NCBI RefSeq assembly: GCF_910592395.1
Contig: NC_088317.1
Location: 17,158,039 to 17,222,038, forward strand
Length of the DNA stretch: 64,000 nucleotides
Direction: 5' to 3'
Origin: Lineus longissimus
Lineage: Eukaryota; Nemertea; Pilidiophora; Heteronemertea; Lineidae
Positions within the stretch are counted from its first letter, which is position 1, and each line of letters opens with the position of its first letter. The translations under genes and the position numbers were made by a program. Shown one piece after another: positions 45,454-55,671 of the stretch. The notes beneath the pieces are model-generated. The model had not been told where the DNA came from and did no database searches. It saw nothing but the letters and a program-made list of their open reading frames with translations.

Positions 45454-47473
45454 CTAATGATGAAACAAGTCTATAGGTGGCGTCAATAATGCATCTTTCT
45501 TGGGTATCATGATCTTCTGAAACCCGACTGTGTAAACAAAATAGTCCGCTTTGTCCAGATCATCTCGTTTCACTTGCCTTCTCCGCCTACGGGGCTTCTC
45601 TGGGGCTTTCACGGTTTCTGGCACGGGGTACTCAGGATCTCGCCGTATTGGAACCTTGTAGGGAACGCCAGCCTGGATTTCAGGAATATATGGTGTAGGA
45701 ATGGCGTATGGTTGTTTCGGACGCGGTACCGGAGCGGGATACGGGACAGGGCGTGGTATCGGGTATGACTGAGGCTCAGGAGTGCGCAATTTCGGGGTAG
45801 GGTGTGGGAAGGCTGGTTTCGGTGTCGGCGCGTGGTTGATATAGGGGCTTCTTGGAGTTGGAAACGTGTCAGGCGAGCGTGGGGTTGGGATCTTCGGCTT
45901 CGGTGGAATTTCGTCCTCGACCTCCCCAGGCAGCATATGGCTATGATCATCAATGTATTTGTCATCGAAAATCGGCACCGGCTGAGGCGCCGGTTGTGGC
46001 GCCGGTTGTGGTGCCCTGTCTACCCAATAGGGGCGGTCACAACTGCACATATCCTGGATGAATGGTCCCACTTCGATTGACAGCTTCTTTGCTGGAGTGA
46101 TCGTCAGGAGATCAGCCTAGAAAACGAAGAATATTCAAAATATACATGTACACTATCATGGAAACAGCATCAGACAGCCCCAGCCCTACGGAGAGTTACG
46201 TACGAACGACGAAGTATACCAAGTCATGCACAAGTAGCTCATGTCTTTATTTACGATTGTTTCTTTTTTTGAAGATATTCCCCGATTCCTTCTACAACTG
46301 AATACATGTAAAGATGATTTACCGGTTTCACGTTAACAGGATTCGATGACACCACCGACTTCTGTATTCCGTAGTTCGTCGTCCGTAGAATTGCGAAAGC
46401 TGCCTACCATATCAACCAAAACCTCCACTTACTCTTTTCCCCTGCGTCGGAAAGTACCAACTAGGTCTCAGCAGCGTCAAGAAACATATCCTGTACCTCT
46501 GATCGCGAATGACTGTTATTTCCTAGAAGAGATTTAAAGTGTATGACTGTCACTCACTAGTTTCCGAAGGAAATGAACTTTACAACTGGTTATCCGTCCC
46601 TATTACTCTATTCAAGAGTGAATGTCACGGAGACATCTCAGATTCACTTGTTGATCAGCCAGTCACCTTTACTGGATACCCCAAACAATCAATGGTTATT
46701 TGCTGTGGAAAAACGATCCCAAGTGCGATTTTTATAATTAATGTGTTATTCAGTTCCGTAAATATGGCTTGTACATAGAAATTCTTGACTAAATTCTTAT
46801 AAAAGATTCTTAGTTTGTAAATAACTTTTTTATAAGCACAAAATTTCCCCTTCCTCATGAATATCCCCGGCCCGGCCCATCTCACACATGAAAATACATG
46901 TACTTACTATATTTTTATCATTGAAGACCGTGACTGCCGTGGTGAGCGCCAACAGGGTCGGTATCTGCTTTGATATCTCTGGTGCTAACACATGTTCCTC
47001 CCTTGGATTCCCTAGTGGCGGTCCCTGGAATGGAAGAATAAGAAGAAATATTCAGTGAGTCCGGCAAAAAGTCTATCACAATGAATTGTGACCTGTTTAG
47101 CATAACTGTCACGGTTTAAATGTATAGGATGGTGTATGACAACACTTTCTGTGAGGTACGAGGATGTTTTCTGTTGCCGACGGTGTTAGAACACTATGAA
47201 ATTACGGTGTCGCCGATTTTGTTACTTTTTGATCGGGCCTGCACACGCCAAAATAACGGTGTACGTTTCTTAGACACTCGTGTACGTGCATTTATCGCGG
47301 TTACACTTTTAAGATATCGTCAAAATCATTGGAAGAATGGTAGCACGTACAACCCAAACTACATAGCGTCTTATATTATCAGACAATATTCTACTCACCA
47401 CTACATATTTTTCACAAGAGCATAAACCAGCTGCCAACGATACCACCACAAGTACCACCACGAGAGCCGCCAT
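45454..47473 (-). CDS. secreted proline-rich protein with polybasic site, four exons
   Basis: Exons 47473-47399, 47024-46908, 46403-46323 and 46116-45454, all in phase 0, give 311 residues. The start MAALVVVLVVVSLAAGLCS is a signal peptide. Residues 26-120 look like a small folded domain with a [I/L]LALTTAVTVF strand and a closing MCSCDRPYW. Residues about 122-262 are proline-rich, with repeated P-x-P and TPRSP, PAPVPRPK motifs. A run of five Arg (267-271) followed by QVKR then precedes an acidic and hydrophobic C-terminus (ADYFVYTVGFQ) of about 36 residues. The polybasic run is a likely furin-type cleavage site, so the C-terminal part may be released; this is inference. No family was recognised. 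The third exon has a weak pyrimidine tract, but its frame and codons fit both neighbours. Confidence 0.65.
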
Positions 47474-48250
47474 CGTAAACTGATCCCGTTCTTAACAAAT
47501 GTGGACGTCCAACAGAATTGTTTAAGGTTATCTTTCTCATCATTTCACCCTGGGTCAATCAATATTCGACTGATTCACAACATGAAGTAAACATAAAAAT
47601 AAAACTTCTGAATGGGTGTAAAATCGATAAAATGATAAGGGTTTTGATAGTGACATCAGTAAGGCCTAAAATAGCCGTCATTTTGATCTGTTTTATGGTA
47701 ACGAGACTTGAAAAGCCCACTCAAAACGTCATAATTGATAAGAGTGTTCTATTATTTTTTTGTTTAGATTCAATTATCAAACTTCTTCTGAAATTCTTGG
47801 ACGTGTCATGATATTCCCCCGATTTTTAAGGCGGGCGATCTTAATTCTGATGGTCAAGCATGTCAAGATTGTTGAGACCTGGTCCACAGCATTGTGTTAT
47901 GTCCCTGTATTCGTTTCGCCCATACATAACATACACCAATAACTACACGTCACAGACAGTTTAATAAAAAAGGTTGTTTTGGTTTTTTTTGTCGATTTAA
48001 AAAAGCAAGTGCTGAGTTGATTGATGATAGAAATACGCTATCATTAATTGAAATTATGCGCCCAAAATAAGACAGTGTCACATTGAGTTTGTGTACTTGT
48101 ATCACTATTCTCGCATCGCCACCTGGAGAGCGCCGCATCTTGAAATTCGCATCCACACGTTTTAGTTGACACCGTAACACTTCATTTCGATTATATCGTG
48201 GAGTCCAATTTTATCAAAATATAACGAGGCCGTTAATCTTTACATTGAGT
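47474..48250. other. intergenic, no gene recognised
   Basis: Upstream region of the proline-rich gene and downstream region of the receptor gene. No exon recognised. An AATAAA on the minus strand at about 48252-48257 could end the receptor transcript. Confidence 0.35.
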
Positions 48251-48960
48251 TTTTATTGTTTCGATGTCCATGACATTATCAACACACCGACCACTTCAGT
48301 TAATGACAGTACAGGTTGATACACGCCCATTGCACTCATTACACTGAATTAGACCAGCTTACGTGCACCAGTAGAAAATGAACATATTATGAAAACCTGA
48401 GCAACAAAGCGTGCAGAGTCGGCCAAGTTGCAATGTTAACACTAACGTACAGTTAGTGTTAAGACCTAACGCTGGTTATGGAATGAATTAACAACAGATA
48501 ACGCCAACACGTTCCGTTGACGTCAGCGTCTGTGACTAACGTTGATTGTGCACATGCTTACCGGATGATACTAACGAATATATTACATGCCCGTCTTGCC
48601 GTGCAAACGTATTCAGGAAGGTAACTTCATATGCATTTCTACAACTAAAAGTACTAGCGTGCCTTAGCAATTACATGTACATCTTTACTATAGACAAATA
48701 CTTAATGTAAGTATATTATAGTATGGTATAAATCCGCACATCAAATGACCACGAAAAACTGGTCTTGACCACCAAGCTTCTGCTGTGTTTTGGCAATACC
48801 AGCGGAAACCAAGTGGACTTAATACATTCTTGCTTTCAGTTACCGGTATATACTGTAACACATGATTGAATATATCTGCTTCTCTGACCTACTTCCCTGA
48901 CTGAGCCCTCTGGAAGTAGGTTAGAGAACTACATCACGGCAATGTTTCCAATTTCTCCAA

Positions 48961-51537
48961 TCAGAAAGCGGCACTTTTTCTCATCCCACTTGAGCTTGTA
49001 ATCCGACTGGTCCGCGTTGCTTTGCTTTTTATTGCTTTCTTCTTTGATAGTTTATGTTTTAGCAGACGGTACACTTTCTTTCGGCAGACGAACGCAACGA
49101 AAATAAACGCCCCCTGGAGGCTGTTAAAAATAATGAAAAAGTACTCCATGACAACGCTTTTTGTTCCGACCCAAATGAAGGCTAAAACCCAAGTTAGGCC
49201 CATGATAACGGCGAGTTTTATGTACAAAAATAGGTTCAGTTTGTCCACTTTTCGAACCAAGCTGGCCGCCTTGGTCGCTTCGACGATTTTGTAAACAGTG
49301 ATGGCGTACATTGTTAAGCTTGCTGTAAGAAGCACGGCAACTGGCGCGAGGAACCACATATAGAGACCATGCTTGTTTGTTATCCAACAGAACCCCTGTC
49401 CGTATCCAGGGTTGAAAGGGTACGTGTTCCCCTGTCCGGCATCTGTGATGAGTGCCAATAAAACCACGAGTAATGGAGATAGCCATCCGAATATACTGAA
49501 TTTGACAAATCTGCAAGTCTTAGCATGGTCATCGCCGCGGTGTATCATGGTTGAACTGAAGGTCAAGGCCAGATCCAAAGCGAGGCAACACATCCAGCAA
49601 AACGAGGCTAGGAAGAAGTAATGAATGGCCACGGCGATGAAAACGCAGCCTCCGCGCTGCCCCGCGGCGGTTCCGCTAACTAAAAGTAGGAATTGTGCGT
49701 AGAAGAGCGCCACCACGAGGCTCATGATTGTCAAACCTGGTGTGTTTCGTAACCCAGGTAACAGGAGGTAAACAATGAACTGAACCAGGAGACAGATCAT
49801 TGATATAGTCTGTAACAAAATGGACGTCACGACAGTCCCGTCACTATAGCTAAATGACACTTTTGTACTATTCCAACCAAATGGTAACTGTCCATCACAA
49901 ATTAACACAGATGCATTCGTCAGATTTTTAACCGCGCTATCCGTCAAAGGAACCCTGTGGCCCGTTATAAGTACAATTGACGACTTGTTGACAACCTCGA
50001 ATTCTCCTGTTTTGAATTTAACCCACAAGCATGCCCTTTCCGATACGCCGTCCTTTGATTTCGTGCACGTCGTCGAGACTAATTCGTATCCGCGCTGACA
50101 AGACACGTCGCGACACCTATACGCGAATATGTCCAACATTTGTGTTGTGGTGCAATTCGGTAGTGGCACGCTCTCCCGCATGGACTGAGTCTCTTTAACC
50201 AGCCTTCCCGCTTCAGGGTCAAAGATCATTGACAGGGGCGGTGGCTTGGTTCCGCGAGCGCCGTACACACCCGGCTGTTGGACCGTATTGGGGTTGTAGC
50301 TACACACAGGATGTTCGGGGTTTAGCCCATTGCAGACGACACAGTCAATATTCCTGAATGTCGACCCGTCCCGCGTCAGCCGCATCCTCCCAAAGCTCCC
50401 CTCCTGGCATATCTTCTCCACCGTGGTCCCCTTCCAGCGCTCCTTACAATCCGATATGGTCCCCAGGGCGGAGCAAGGGCGGAGGTTATCGCAATGCGGG
50501 TATATGAAGTGCGGTTTGCAGTCATACTGCGTTTTACTTTCAAAGCTAGTTCGCTTCTGACGTTTTGGGGTTACGTTCAACGCCAATTTGAAGTGTTCGC
50601 GTTTATATATATCTTTAGGTGGAGGTATCTCCCGCAACCCTAGGTCACTCTTTAACATGTCAATGTGTTCTCGGCGATGAAGCGGCCACTGCTCTGCGTC
50701 GACAGACCGTTTCCCGACGTACATGTAGCCCGGTGCGCTCCCAGGATCTCCTTGAGGTTTTGGTTTCGGGCCGGGCGGCGGCCGAGAGTTCGAACCAGGC
50801 ATCTCCGGCCCCCCGGGAGAATTCCCTGAATTAAACCCAGGGGGCAAACGGCCAGGGTCCTTTCCACTTGGCCGGCCAGAGACCGGCAACTCAGGCCCTT
50901 TACATTTAAAACCTTTTTTGATCCCGCGATGATCGGGAAATCCTCGTGGAATGTTCTGGTTTGTATCGCTGAGGTTGTTGCAGTAGTACTCGACCTTCCA
51001 ATGAAACACATTCGTATCATTCCAACACTGACTGCAGAACATATTCCTATAAGTAACTTTCGTCGTCCGACTGGTGACAAACCAATTCAAAAATATATCA
51101 GTCGAATTAAGGTCCTCACACAGTACTCTCAAATCCTTTCTTTGGAATGATTTTGGACACGTTCTCACATAGAGGAACTCTCCCACCTCCAGATACGTAC
51201 TCGTTTTATAAAAAGCATTTCCTTGCAGATAATTGTGGCACGCAAGATGGCCGCGATACAAAAGAACGTCTGCAGACCATCTTGTTTTATTGTCCGCGGA
51301 TGACGCTAGTTTGACATTATCCGCAGACCATTTTGTGTTGTCGTAGTCTCTACAGCAGTCGCCCATGAGGCCACATAGTTCGTCACAGTGGCAGGCCTTG
51401 GCCGTTGAGCCTGATTTGCAGTTCAACGTGTCGTTTGAACAGAGGTCCCATGATCTCACTGCACATGAGTAAGTCAAGACGACTATAACGATTTGGTAGA
51501 GTGCGCAATTCACGTTGGTCGTTGTGGTCGTCGGCAT
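48961..51537 (-). CDS. seven-helix receptor of the secretin/methuselah-like type with somatomedin B domain
   Basis: One coding exon, 858 residues. A signal peptide (QIVIVVLTYSCAVRS) is followed by a somatomedin B-like domain (CKSGSTAKACHCDELCGLMGD region, eight Cys, about residues 33-64). A Cys-rich ectodomain of about 150 residues comes next, then a Pro/Gly-rich linker (about 215-275), a second Cys-rich segment (about 340-500; CKPHF, CSALGTISDCK, CVVCNG) and seven hydrophobic helices from residue 569 to about 815. The helices carry class B hallmarks: FCWMCCLALDL in TM3, FGWLSPLL in TM4, GFCWI in loop 2, GLTWVLAF in TM6 and NSLQGAFIF in TM7. No GPS autoproteolysis motif was seen, which favours the methuselah-like group over cleaved adhesion receptors. 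The tail is Lys/Ser-rich. An acceptor at 51658-51659 shows that an intron lies in the 5' leader. Confidence 0.85.
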   Translation of the reverse strand: MPTTTTTNVNCALYQIVIVVLTYSCAVRSWDLCSNDTLNCKSGSTAKACHCDELCGLMGDCCRDYDNTKWSADNVKLASSADNKTRWSADVLLYRGHLACHNYLQGNAFYKTSTYLEVGEFLYVRTCPKSFQRKDLRVLCEDLNSTDIFLNWFVTSRTTKVTYRNMFCSQCWNDTNVFHWKVEYYCNNLSDTNQNIPRGFPDHRGIKKGFKCKGPELPVSGRPSGKDPGRLPPGFNSGNSPGGPEMPGSNSRPPPGPKPKPQGDPGSAPGYMYVGKRSVDAEQWPLHRREHIDMLKSDLGLREIPPPKDIYKREHFKLALNVTPKRQKRTSFESKTQYDCKPHFIYPHCDNLRPCSALGTISDCKERWKGTTVEKICQEGSFGRMRLTRDGSTFRNIDCVVCNGLNPEHPVCSYNPNTVQQPGVYGARGTKPPPLSMIFDPEAGRLVKETQSMRESVPLPNCTTTQMLDIFAYRCRDVSCQRGYELVSTTCTKSKDGVSERACLWVKFKTGEFEVVNKSSIVLITGHRVPLTDSAVKNLTNASVLICDGQLPFGWNSTKVSFSYSDGTVVTSILLQTISMICLLVQFIVYLLLPGLRNTPGLTIMSLVVALFYAQFLLLVSGTAAGQRGGCVFIAVAIHYFFLASFCWMCCLALDLALTFSSTMIHRGDDHAKTCRFVKFSIFGWLSPLLVVLLALITDAGQGNTYPFNPGYGQGFCWITNKHGLYMWFLAPVAVLLTASLTMYAITVYKIVEATKAASLVRKVDKLNLFLYIKLAVIMGLTWVLAFIWVGTKSVVMEYFFIIFNSLQGAFIFVAFVCRKKVYRLLKHKLSKKKAIKSKATRTSRITSSSGMRKSAAF

Positions 51538-51659
51538 GGTTGGAATGATGAATAAAGGATGAAGATAGCCCTGCCTAGTTTCTATTCTTGTTCACCTCGT
51601 CGTCACTTAGAGATGGCGCTTGGTTACCGCTCCTTCGGTAGTCTGCTAGGTATGTTTCT

Positions 51660-52500
51660 GCAAAGAGAAAGCCAACGATAACAATACGAGTTCGAAAAAA
51701 GATCATCTGACACAACTGTCTAGTAGTTGAGAGATGGGCAAGTTTTAAACATGCGCTGATGATATCGTAAACGCCGCAAGACACCGAAAGATGCAATCAC
51801 GTTTCATCGGATTTCTGTTCATCGCAAAATGCACCTGCTGCATCTTATACTTCAACTGAAACATTTAAAAACGAGGGTCGCTCAAAAAAGTGATTTAGCG
51901 TAACTAGTCAAAGCACTCGTCGAGTAACAAAACCTAACACGACTGTAGGGTTGCCAGCACTTTTTGCAACTGGCTGCCATTTGTCACGAACAACCGGAAT
52001 TGAAATCAACATCCACTGTGTCCCGAACTACGTCCATCGCCGAGAAAGTACATGTAATAATTAGCGTTCTTTGTCACGCCATTCCGACTTGAATATCATG
52101 CTAACGCTGAGTTGGGCTTTTTCCCACCCCAAGAATAATTAACCTATTTACCCAGCGATGAAATTAGTTTCAGGAATTCGACACTTGCACTTGATTTATT
52201 GTATACCATCACACATTTATCTCATTCATCGACAAAAAAACATAATGGGAAAAGAAAACTTGAATATATTGAGACAAGTGCAACTTTACTTTGTGACCTC
52301 GACATGCGACCCGGCCGTAAATATTTCATCAAACATTATTTTGCCTCCAGTCTCGCAGTTAAAAGAATTCAGGCCTAGCGCAGTACATGGTACATGTACA
52401 TGTACATTGTCTTTAAACAAAGCCCACTCGCATCTAGGCCTACTTTTCCATTGTTCTACTGTCTGATCAAAGGATTACAAGTATCAGATCAAATCATGAT
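51660..52500. other. intergenic, upstream of receptor gene
   Basis: It should contain the first, non-coding exon and promoter of the receptor gene, but neither could be identified. Includes an alternating catgtacatgtacatg-type palindrome near 52387. Confidence 0.35.
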
Positions 52501-52503
52501 AAC

Positions 52504-52538
52504 ATCGACCCCCATGAAACAGATTTTGTGGGGTCGAT
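52504..52538. other. 9 bp perfect inverted repeat (hairpin)
   Basis: atcgacccc and ggggtcgat separated by 17 bases. It lies directly in front of a SINE-like stretch and may be its border. Confidence 0.6.
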
Positions 52539-52539
52539 A

Positions 52540-52795
52540 GGTCTGGTGCCGGGAGGTCTTGGGTTTGTCTCTGGGAAGGATCAGTCTGTGTCCTTGGGCA
52601 AGGTACCTAACCTAACTTGCTTCCATCCACCCAGGAGTAAATGGGTACAAAGGTGGCAGGAATGTGAGGCCTGCGCACGGATGGAATAGTTAGTGATTTG
52701 GTGCGTTCTCTGATGGCTCTAAACATCTGGCCAAGGTTGCCCGCCTGACCTGGAAGTAACCTTTCTTTACGGGGGTTATTAAGTGCTAAACCTAG
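52540..52795 (+). repeat. SINE relic of a widespread type
   Basis: gccgggaggtcttgggtttgtctc (degenerate B box), then gtccttgggcaaggtacctaa and cacccaggagtaaatgggtac. These phrases in this order are familiar from interspersed SINEs of marine invertebrates. It has diverged copies of the Pol III boxes and is unlikely to be active. Confidence 0.6.
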
Positions 52796-55395
52796 CAGAA
52801 ACACATGAAGGGGTCGTTTCAGTTCTCACTTTACTGTCATTAAGCAATCATTATAAAGCTGCAATTGCAAATGAGGCCAGCGATGATTTCAAAAGATATT
52901 ATTGCCAATAATTCAATTTATCGAGTAGAAGTTAGATAGATTTTTTAATTCAGAGTTCAGGTTCGTGACTCGTTTCTGGTTATGAAGAAATCCCCTGTGT
53001 TGTGCTCTATGAGTCTGAAAATGAATCAAAAACTTCACGAAAAATGTGTTTTGGTGGCCCTTGATGAGTATTTGTCCCCCTGTCCCCCTCGACCTACGGA
53101 CTTCGGGGTTTGAAATAAAGTTTCGATCGGATCCGCTTATTCTTTCAAAACAGGTTCGCCTACATCCTAAAATTGTGTGTGCTGTGCGAAGTTTGTATAC
53201 AAGAATGATTGAAGATGAGAAATTAAATGTCTGTCCCAGTTTTAGAATCATTATGGACGATAAATAACACAGTTACGGTCACATAAAACAAGTTTTCCTA
53301 AAGCCTTTATTACCATACCAGATACATGTCAACAGTATTTAGTTTTAGATAGATAATAATGCGTCCGAAAGTTACCAAATATCGCTTCGTACAGCCGACA
53401 GCTAGTAAGGCTTTTAGCGTTACAGTATTTATCTCTGCGCTGAGGGAAATATCGATGAGTGATCCAAACCGTCCACCTTAGAGAACCGCCATCCTAGTCC
53501 CATACGATTACGCTGTATTGTTGGTTTTATCTAGTTCAGAGAGGCAGACCCGCCAATGGTTATCCAACATTTGTGATTGAGTAAGCCAAAAGCTGCCTTT
53601 TAAAAATTCCAAGCCAGCCTTAACTTTTCAAAATAATGTGTTATTGTTTCACTCGACAAAACCTGCATATGTTCGCTGTTCTTTTTAAGCATTGGTTAAC
53701 TTAACAGGATGCAAGCACTACAGTACAACAAAGATAGTTTAGGGCCCATTTTGACATAGAAGTTAATGTATACGTACATCATGACTTGGTTTAGAATGTC
53801 AGTTATCTTCAATTGAATTCATGGAATAGTTTCTCCGATCACCTTGTAATTTTTGTCCTGATTCATCCTCGCATTATATATTTTCGCACAGTGGCCACCA
53901 CTGGGAATTCTTAGATTTTGGTCAGAAATGTAAATAATGACATAAGAATATATCTTAGTTGAAAACCAGCTTAAAATTTACTCAAACCCGTAGATCTGAG
54001 TAACGATGTACCGCCATTATTTAATTATCTTTTGAGAAAAACACGTTTGCAAATTATGTTTCAGAGAGGTTCGTCCAACTGATTTTTAGGTGGAGGTTGG
54101 TTGGGTTCTCATATCAATATGATACGAAATCCAAAAGCCTGAGCCGGGGGTTATTCTTGATTATTTACTTAGATCAAGATAGCAGAATGTCAGGTGTAAA
54201 CACAGTATATCATGAGTATTTTCATTAATTAAGCTCTATCATGCCGAGCCGTTTAGTAAACATGCTCCGCGGCCCGACGTCATATTTGTTTTTAATGCCA
54301 ATCCAATATATTTTTCTTACATCGACAATTTTTTCAAATTTTGTCACACAGAGGGTGAACCTGTTTCGCCTAGAGACTTGTCTAAGTATGTTGGGCCAAG
54401 GTAATTATATATCTTAGAGGAAGGTTGGTAGGAAACTGCAGTGGACTCGCTGAAATGTACACGTAGGGTCGAAACATTGAGTCATGACCACTTCCTGACA
54501 AACGAATGTGTTCATAGTAGGTCTATACCTTTAATATTTTCACAAGGTGTTAGCCTATCCATCATCATGTTTTTAAAACTGATAGCAATTTTTGCAAGCG
54601 TCTACCTTTACCGCTAGGGTGTTTCATAGCTATGCACAAGGGTATTCATGCACAAGCATATACATGATATAAACTTTCGTGATCTCTCTTATCTTTTTAT
54701 CACATGTCGAGGTAAAAAAGTTGTGCGCGATGATGATTGCCAGCAAGTGTTAGTATTGTAACATGTTTAGGCTTGATTCATGCACCCGACCATTTAGTAG
54801 GGGCATAGGCTATATGTATGCTTGCAGTTGATAATACCAGGTTGAATTTTATGTAATACTGGCATAGATAGATAACGGTGATGATTCTTCTTTAGCGCTG
54901 ATTACAATGTTGGATACGTTGCTCAAAGCGCTCCACATTCCCACTCACTGAGAGAACATGTCTGTCCAATGAGAAGGCATCGTCCAACTTCGATATAATT
55001 TTAATTGATTATCTTAGGCGTCCTAAACTATCATTTTTGCATACATACTGCATGACTTCAAGACGATAATGAATACATTTGACGGAAGGCTTCTTAGAGA
55101 AGGTTGATTTCTCCTTGGTTCAACCTACCCCGTCGGAGCATTTAGCAGCTCAGCATTTTGAGAGTGAGTGGCCGGGCGACCATATGCTACTGACTAATGG
55201 ATGATATTCCTCATGAATGTTCTCGCTATTACTAAGACCGATGTCTGATGTTTTACAAGGCTTTCGCAAATATGATGAGTGCATGTCTATGTGTAGAGGC
55301 AGGTGAGATGACATTGCATTACATGAGTTAACCTCAAGGTATCGTTCTACTGCCTGCATGCATGTCGTATATAGGTACCGACATAACTATAGCAT
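52796..55395. other. gene-poor region
   Basis: Low-complexity AT-rich sequence without recognisable exons or RNA genes. Confidence 0.45.
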
Positions 55396-55671
55396 ATGAC
55401 TTGAATCCTCGCATGAATTCATCCAATATGGTACAAATGACTTGAATCCTCGCATGAATTCATACAATATCGTGCGAAATGACTTGAATCCTCGCATGCC
55501 AATGAATTCATACAAGATGGTGCTAATATGACTTGAATCCTCGCATGAATCCATACAATATGGTACAAATGACTTGAATCCTCGCATGAATTCATACAAT
55601 ATAGTGCAATTGACTTGAATCCTCGTGTGAATCCATAGAAAGTTGTGCAAATGACTTTAATCCTCGCAGAA
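55396..55671. repeat. 41 bp tandem repeat, about seven copies
   Basis: Units start atgacttgaatcctcgcatg and continue aattcatacaatatggtacaa. One copy has a five-base insertion and the last two are diverged. The length of 41 is not a multiple of three, so it is non-coding. Confidence 0.9.

Noticed and set aside
55396-55671. CRISPR-like array or coding repeat
   Set aside because: Units of 41 bp follow each other directly without spacers and are not a multiple of three.
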